A stretch of DNA of 41,124 bases from Coriobacteriales bacterium. Its GTDB lineage: Bacteria; Actinomycetota; Coriobacteriia; Coriobacteriales; UBA8131. Below the pieces are notes generated by a model. That model made no database searches and was not told the origin of the DNA. It was given only the letters and a program-made list of their open reading frames with translations. The stretch is taken from the NCBI GenBank assembly GCA_031263025.1, contig JAISGO010000005.1, positions 1 to 41,124 of the forward strand, given 5' to 3'. The stretch's first letter is position 1. Each line of letters begins with the position of its first letter. The translations under genes were made by a program, and so were the position numbers. Positions 37,155 to 41,124 of the stretch are shown piece after piece.

Positions 37155-38501
37155 TTAAAGCGCGCTCAAGATCCTCTGCGTAGCGGCAGCGGTCTCGGCG
37201 GCAGCTTTCTCGACGTCGATGGTCTTGTAGGCGGCGGGGTCAGCTGCGTCAAGGCCACGCCGGTCATAGAGGACTTGTCCGTCCACCATGGTCATCAGCA
37301 CGTCCGTGCCCTGGGCCGAGTAGACCAGGTTATTGAGCAGGTTGGTGGCCGGCTGCATCCAAGGACCGCTCACGTCGAGCAAACAGAGGTCGGCAGCATA
37401 GCCGGGGGCGATCTGACCGCCCGGAGCGACCGGCTGCCCGTCGCGGTCTTGTCCGGCGGTAGCGCGGCCTTGGGCCGCGGCGCCGTTCACAGTGGCAGCG
37501 GCTAAGGCCTCGGCCGGACTGACGCAAAGAGGATCGTGATTTGCGCCTTTGTAGGCGATCGCCAAGAGATAGAGGTCTTTGAAGAGATTGTGACTATTGT
37601 TACTGGCCACACCGTCGCTGCCGAGAGCAACGTTGAGGCCGGCTGCCAGCATCTCGCCCACCGGGGCGAAACCACTGCCCAGCTTCATGTTGGAAGCCGG
37701 GTTGAGCACGGCAGTGGCGCCTCGTGCCTGCAGTAATTCTATATCCTCAGGAGTGACCCAGACACAGTGGGCGCAGATGCAAGGCTGGCGGAAGAAGCCC
37801 AGCGAGTCGAAGTAGGCCGCCGGGGTCAGCCCACCGTGGCGCTGTTTGCACTCCTCGTGCTCGGCTTTGGTCTCGGAAAGGTGGATGTGGGTGCCGACAC
37901 CATAAGCCAGCGCGGCCTCCCCCACCGCCTCGACCACCTTAGGGGTGGTGGTGTACTCGGCATGGATGTTGAGCTCGACCTTGAGCCGGCCGGCAGCCGC
38001 GCCGTGGTAGTCGGCGACCATGTGTTTGTCTATCTCGTAGTAAGGCGTCTCTTCGTAGCCACGGTCATCAAAGACGGTAAAACCATTGCAGAGGTTGGCC
38101 TTGATGCCGGACTCCAGCACCACCTGGGCGCGTTGGTCGGAGTAATCGTACATATCGGAGAAGCTGACGGTGCCGAATCGTAACATCTCGGCCACTGCCA
38201 GCTGGCTGGCGTAGTAGGCGTCGGGGTCTTTGATCTTGGCCTCAAAGGGGAAGACCTTGTCGTTCAACCAGCTCTGCAGGGGCAGACCCTCGGCATAGCC
38301 GCGCAAAAGGGTCATCGGGATGTGGGTGTGGCAGTTGTAGAGGCCGGGGATGAGCAGCTTGCCGGATCCGCTGACGACCTCACCGGAGCCAGGGACGCCC
38401 GCCGCCGGGCCGACGGATCGGATGACCTTGCCCTCCACCAAGACGTCGCCATGTTGGATACTGAAGTCCGGGGCCAGATAGTCGATGTCCTTGAAAAACA
38501 T
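37155..38501 (-). CDS. mtaD: MtaD/SsnA-type amidohydrolase
   Basis: The 448-residue protein is a metal-dependent amidohydrolase of the adenosine/cytosine deaminase-like branch, most like 5'-methylthioadenosine/S-adenosylhomocysteine deaminases or chlorohydrolases. It has the metal motif IPGLYNCHTHIPMTLLRGYA, then NIHAEYTT, THIHLSETKAEHEEC, CICAHCVWVTPEDIELL and NVALGSDGVASNNSHNLFKD, which give the His, His, Glu/His and Asp ligands. The end is Ala-rich. ATG 38501 has GGAGG five bases upstream; the longer open frame to 38606 starts within a repeat and is not used. The exact substrate is not certain. Confidence 0.88.
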   Translation of the reverse strand: MFFKDIDYLAPDFSIQHGDVLVEGKVIRSVGPAAGVPGSGEVVSGSGKLLIPGLYNCHTHIPMTLLRGYAEGLPLQSWLNDKVFPFEAKIKDPDAYYASQLAVAEMLRFGTVSFSDMYDYSDQRAQVVLESGIKANLCNGFTVFDDRGYEETPYYEIDKHMVADYHGAAAGRLKVELNIHAEYTTTPKVVEAVGEAALAYGVGTHIHLSETKAEHEECKQRHGGLTPAAYFDSLGFFRQPCICAHCVWVTPEDIELLQARGATAVLNPASNMKLGSGFAPVGEMLAAGLNVALGSDGVASNNSHNLFKDLYLLAIAYKGANHDPLCVSPAEALAAATVNGAAAQGRATAGQDRDGQPVAPGGQIAPGYAADLCLLDVSGPWMQPATNLLNNLVYSAQGTDVLMTMVDGQVLYDRRGLDAADPAAYKTIDVEKAAAETAAATQRILSAL

Positions 38502-38540
38502 TCTGCCTCCTTCTCGATTTTCGGATTTTCGGGGACGCCT

Positions 38541-38586
38541 AGGTCTCACTCGGGGACACCTTATAAAGTGTCCCCGAGTGAGACCT
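38541..38586. repeat. GGGGACAC-family palindrome, perfect 19-bp arms
   Basis: AGGTCTCACTCGGGGACAC (38541-38559) is the exact reverse complement of 38568-38586 with loop CTTATAAA. An extra GGGGACGCC half lies at 38531. It separates hisG from the amidohydrolase gene and is a strong hairpin in RNA. Confidence 0.9.
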
Positions 38587-38592
38587 TCTGGC

Positions 38593-39210
38593 TTAAACGA
38601 GGGCACGCATCTGATCGGCCAGCTCGCGCACCCGGCTATCCACCCGTAGCGCGGCCACGTTTGCGACCAGGCGGGCGGTCGCCGCTAGCACGTCCTCGAC
38701 GATGCTGAGCTTGTTCTCGCGCAGAGTGCGCCCGGTGGCGGTGATGTCGACGATGCAGTCGGCGATGCCGGCCAGGGGGGCTAGCTCGACGTTACCGTGC
38801 ATCTTGATGATCTCGGTCTGCACGCCCTTGGCCGCGAAGTGAGCGGCGGCGATATGCGGGTATTTGGTGGCGACCCGGATGGTCTCGCCCTGGGGCAGCC
38901 AACGCCCCTCAGGCAGCGCCACCACGAAGCGGCAGGCGCCAAAGTGCAGATCAACCAGCTCGGCCAAACTGAGGCCAGCCTCGACCAGCGAGTCCTTACC
39001 GCAGATACCAAGATCGACCGTGCCGGCGGCCACGAAAGTGGGCACGTCGGTGGGACGCAAGATGTAGAACTCCACGCCTTGGTTGTAAAAGACCAGCTGG
39101 CGCTCGGGCTGGGCCAGGCCGCGCACGTCGAGGCCGGCGTTCTGCAGGCAGCGCACGCCGTCAGCGTAAAGCGAGCCTTTGGGGACGGCGATTTTGAGGG
39201 CCTCAGTCAT
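38593..39210 (-). CDS. hisG: ATP phosphoribosyltransferase, short form
   Basis: HisG joins ATP and PRPP in the first step of histidine synthesis. The 205-residue product is the short form, without the C-terminal regulatory domain, and therefore needs HisZ. Visible are IAVPKGSLYADGVRCLQNAG, EFYILRPTDVPTFVAAGTVD, LGICGKDSLVE and the PRPP loop CIVDITATGRTLRENKLSIV. It overlaps hisZ by eight bases, so translation is coupled. The rest of the pathway is not in the window. The stop lies seven bases from the arm of a strong palindrome. Confidence 0.95.
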   Translation of the reverse strand: MTEALKIAVPKGSLYADGVRCLQNAGLDVRGLAQPERQLVFYNQGVEFYILRPTDVPTFVAAGTVDLGICGKDSLVEAGLSLAELVDLHFGACRFVVALPEGRWLPQGETIRVATKYPHIAAAHFAAKGVQTEIIKMHGNVELAPLAGIADCIVDITATGRTLRENKLSIVEDVLAATARLVANVAALRVDSRVRELADQMRALV

Positions 39211-40150
39211 CGGCGTTCAGGGCTTCCGTGATGTTTTCCAGATAAAGGGCAAAACCTGCGGCCGGCCAGGCCAACATATGATCGTAGCGGCCGCCCGAGG
39301 CGATGATGCCGGGATGCCCCGGTGCGTAGGCCTCGAAGACCAAGCCGGTGTAGTAGTCGAAGCTAGACATCACCGAGAAGTCGATATCGAGCTCGAGCAT
39401 GCCTTGGCTGCCTTTGAGCTGCTGCCAAAGGGCGGCGAAGAGCTTCCAGTCGTAGATACCGCGCAACAGCTCCTGGGCCTTGGCCAAAGCCTGGTCGCCA
39501 CCGTGGATGCGGGGTAGCTCCCAGATCACGCGCCTTTTCTCCTCTTCAAGGTCAGCCGCAGCGAGCAGCTCCTCCAGGTGCACGAAGTCGTTGGCATGGA
39601 GGGCGGCCTTGACTGCAACATCGAAATCGGGTCCGCCGTCAGCCCAGGCGAGCACGGCCGCCAGCACGTCCACCGTGCAAAGCAGCACCCGGCAATCAGC
39701 CAAACCGGCCGCTCCCAGGGAAGAAAGGAGGGCCTGGACGAGCTCGTAGTCGGCCTGGCGGCCGGACTCGCCAAAGGCTTCCACCCCGATCTGGGTGAAC
39801 TCGCGCACGTCGCCACGACCGCGCTCCTGCTCGCGGAAGACCCGCTGGTTATAGCGGAACTTAAGAGGCAGGTCGCTGTCTTCGTAATGGGCCTGGGCAA
39901 GGCGTGCCACCTGCAGGGTGACGTCAGGGCGGGGGGTGAGCAGCTCACCGTCGCGATCGAACATCCGGAAAGGGGTCGTAGTAATCGACCCAAGCTCCTC
40001 CAAGACCGGCAGAAGCTCCAAAGTCGGGGTCTCGATCGGCCGGTATCCGGCCCGGGCTAGGACTTGGTTCACCGCACCGACCACCTGCTCACGCTGGGCG
40101 GCCTCAGGCGGAAGAATGTCTCTGAATCCTCTAGGAGTACGGGCTAACAT
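39203..40150 (-). CDS. hisZ: ATP phosphoribosyltransferase regulatory subunit
   Basis: HisZ resembles the catalytic part of histidyl-tRNA synthetase but has no aminoacylating activity; it binds short HisG and gives histidine feedback control. The 315-residue product begins RTPRGFRDILPPEAAQREQV, has TPFRMFDRDGELLTPRPDVT (motif 2-like) and LKFRYNQRVFREQERGRGD-VREF, and near the end FDYYTGLVFEAYAPG and IASGGRYDHML. It lacks the C-terminal anticodon-binding domain, as expected. The start has no clear ribosome site; TATGAT is about 14 bases upstream. It is the first gene of hisZ-hisG. Confidence 0.93.
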   Translation of the reverse strand: MLARTPRGFRDILPPEAAQREQVVGAVNQVLARAGYRPIETPTLELLPVLEELGSITTTPFRMFDRDGELLTPRPDVTLQVARLAQAHYEDSDLPLKFRYNQRVFREQERGRGDVREFTQIGVEAFGESGRQADYELVQALLSSLGAAGLADCRVLLCTVDVLAAVLAWADGGPDFDVAVKAALHANDFVHLEELLAAADLEEEKRRVIWELPRIHGGDQALAKAQELLRGIYDWKLFAALWQQLKGSQGMLELDIDFSVMSSFDYYTGLVFEAYAPGHPGIIASGGRYDHMLAWPAAGFALYLENITEALNADD

Positions 40151-40263
40151 CAGACATTTATGTTATCATAAGCAGGCGCTACTGCGTATCTAGGCCAGCC
40201 CTTGGCCTGCGGCTGGTGCATCCGGTGTTGACGTCCGCCAGCGCGCAGCATCGTAGAACATGT

Positions 40264-40350
40264 GCGGGTGTGGCGGAATTGGCAGACGCGTAGGCTTCAG
40301 GTGCCTATGGGGCTCGCCCCGTGAAGGTTCAAGTCCTTTCACCCGCACCA
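40264..40350 (+). tRNA. tRNA-Leu (anticodon CAG)
   Basis: GCGGGTG pairs with CACCCGC at the acceptor, with A and CCA encoded. The D region has TGGCGGAATTGGCAGACGCG. The anticodon arm is TAGGC-TTCAGGT-GCCTA, giving CAG. A long variable arm (GGGGCTCGCCCC) marks a class II tRNA. The T arm is GAAGG-TTCAAGT-CCTTT with one mismatch. It reads CUG codons. Confidence 0.95.
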
Positions 40351-40544
40351 GTCTAAAACACCATTTTGTTGCTCTCGCATAGCCTTTATGCTGGTGAAAC
40401 GACTTTGCAAGTCCTATAACAACACCCATGCATGGCATAAACAGCTTGTATTTAATGTTATTGGCCTGATACCTCCTATTCTGAACCAATAATCTCTCAG
40501 CAGCACATGAATTCTTGTTTCTGTGTTAAGATGAACTCACTAAA

Positions 40545-40585
40545 GCCGCCATGCCTCTCGACGATGCACACTTTGGCGGCTCTTT
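40545..40585 (+). terminator. Possible terminator downstream of tRNA-Leu
   Basis: GCCGCCA (40545-40551) pairs with TGGCGGC (40574-40580), loop of 22 bases, followed by TCTTTAATAT. The large loop makes it moderate at best. Confidence 0.45.
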
Positions 40586-40645
40586 AATATCCGTTCTCAG
40601 TTCTTGTGCGGTCTGGCTTAACTTTCGGGTTATAGGTTTTCGCGG

Positions 40646-40683
40646 TGGACAAAACTAATTATTGTGACTAAAATGTATTTAGT
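40646..40683 (+). promoter_or_regulatory. Promoter and possible operator of the AbiEi-like gene
   Basis: TGGACA (40646-40651) and TAAAAT (40669-40674) are 17 bases apart. The -10 lies in an inverted repeat, ACTAAA-ATGTA-TTTAGT (40667-40683). AbiEi-type antitoxins repress their own operons by binding inverted repeats, so this is a plausible operator. Confidence 0.5.
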
Positions 40684-40704
40684 AACAGTAATTGGTAAAT
40701 GACT

Positions 40705-41124
40705 ATGAGTGCATTTGATGTGGTAGAAAAACGGTATAAAGACCAGTTCGTCTCCAACGGAGAACTGGTTGACTATGTTCTGGAGCAGAATGCGGGCATC
40801 AAGCCGGCCACTGCTACTTGGACTATAGACAAGGCGGTTAAAGAAGGCAGGGCCTTCAGGGCAGCGCGCGGGGTATACGGGCTGTTCAAGAAGAACGTTT
40901 TTTCTCCTAAACTCTCCCAAGATGTCTTAAAAGTTGCCGGCTTATTGCGTGATAACTTCAAATACCTTGGTGTAACCATTACGGAGACCAGCACACTGAA
41001 TGAATTTACCGAGCTGCAAGCATTCATGAGCCCTATCATCATCGAGACAGATAAGGTCGCGCTTGATTCCGTCCTGTCTAAGCTGCGGAAGAGCGGGTTT
41101 GATGCTTTTCTCGCAAAGGATATT
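40705..41124 (+). CDS. AbiEi-like/DUF6577 antitoxin, partial (runs off the edge)
   Basis: An open frame of 140 codons starts at ATG 40705 and has no stop before the end of the window. It begins MSAFDVVEKRYKDQFVSNGE and continues LVDYVLEQNAGIKPATATWT and KAVKEGRAFRAARGVYGLFK, a winged-helix N-terminal half. Then comes NFKYLGVTITETSTLNEFTE and IIIETDKVALDSVLSKLRK. This matches proteins annotated DUF6577 or AbiEi-like antitoxins, which normally precede a nucleotidyltransferase toxin (AbiEii/MenT type). No strong ribosome site precedes the ATG. The base composition is AT-richer than the rest, suggesting transfer. The toxin would be expected just beyond the window. Confidence 0.7.
   Translation, partial: MSAFDVVEKRYKDQFVSNGELVDYVLEQNAGIKPATATWTIDKAVKEGRAFRAARGVYGLFKKNVFSPKLSQDVLKVAGLLRDNFKYLGVTITETSTLNEFTELQAFMSPIIIETDKVALDSVLSKLRKSGFDAFLAKDI

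Larger units (their letters stand above)
40351..40704. other. AT-richer gene-free stretch behind tRNA-Leu
   Basis: The composition drops sharply in GC right after the tRNA. It holds a terminator-like hairpin (40545-40580) and the promoter of the partial gene at 40705. An open frame on the minus strand (40190-40489) runs back through the tRNA and is not real. I see nothing else. The shift in composition at a tRNA suggests the edge of acquired DNA. Confidence 0.55.

Noticed and set aside
3668-38586. Repeats as a CRISPR array
   Set aside because: The repeat copies are kilobases apart, vary in arm sequence and have no regular spacers; no cas genes are present.
40151-40263. Histidine leader peptide or T-box upstream of hisZ
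   Set aside because: I looked for His codon runs and T-box features on the minus strand and saw none; only a TATGAT box is visible.
40190-40489. 99-codon minus-strand frame
   Set aside because: It reads through tRNA-Leu in antisense. The stretch VRVKGLEPSRGEPHRH is the known artefact of translating this tRNA.

Overview
The window looks like the chromosome of a Gram-positive anaerobe or facultative anaerobe with fairly high GC content. The evidence is a promoter of recA carrying a Gram-positive type SOS box (CGAAC-N4-GTTC), PcrA rather than UvrD or Rep, a family II (DHH) pyrophosphatase with CBS domains, short-form HisG paired with HisZ, and at least six TANNNT-N6/7-ATG start regions of the kind that give leaderless mRNAs in Actinomycetota. 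A member of the Coriobacteriia or a related lineage would fit. This is an inference from gene style, and no rRNA is present to settle it.

Layout. 1-5.7 kb: a glycosyltransferase-like protein, a YafQ/DinJ toxin-antitoxin pair, a small membrane protein, a second DinJ-like antitoxin fused operonically to a MazF-type toxin, an MsrA with an internal deletion, a lipase-like hydrolase, a PPOX-fold flavoprotein and a flavodoxin-fold quinone reductase. 5.7-9.5 kb is accessory: an AAA_14/DUF4143 ATPase, a Phd-type antitoxin without an intact toxin, a DUF3791-DUF3990-small protein operon, decayed coding sequence and many palindromic repeats. 9.5-15.8 kb: an ABC-F ATPase flanked by matching direct repeats, a rhodanese, an M29 aminopeptidase, a second AAA_14/DUF4143 ATPase, a Cys-type glutathione peroxidase and a nitroreductase. 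15.8-25.6 kb: CBS-pyrophosphatase, then divergently plsY, a GT4 glycosyltransferase, a P1-family self-cleaving peptidase, a 998-residue membrane protein with a huge Pro/Ala-rich N-terminus, and proB-proA.

25.7-35 kb is conserved core, nearly all on the minus strand: cydA-cydB, two small membrane proteins, recA-recX, rsmD-coaD-pcrA and tRNA-Arg(CCT). 35-36.5 kb holds an intact gene derived from an IS1634-type transposase whose catalytic core is no longer recognisable. After it comes a gene-poor stretch with large inverted repeats and a 24-bp duplication of the 3' end of tRNA-Ala(GGC), a probable scar of past integration. The window ends with an MtaD-like amidohydrolase, hisZ-hisG, tRNA-Leu(CAG) and, just downstream of that tRNA, an AT-richer segment. 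That segment carries the start of an AbiEi-like/DUF6577 antitoxin gene that runs off the edge.

Two themes tie the region together. First, stress and persistence functions are dense: three or four toxin-antitoxin type modules, MsrA, glutathione peroxidase, nitroreductase, cytochrome bd and an SOS-controlled recA. Second, at least nine intergenic copies of an inverted repeat with GGGGACAC ends, plus two further short repeat families, are scattered between genes. No transposase that would explain them lies in the window. I see no CRISPR array, rRNA or prophage genes.
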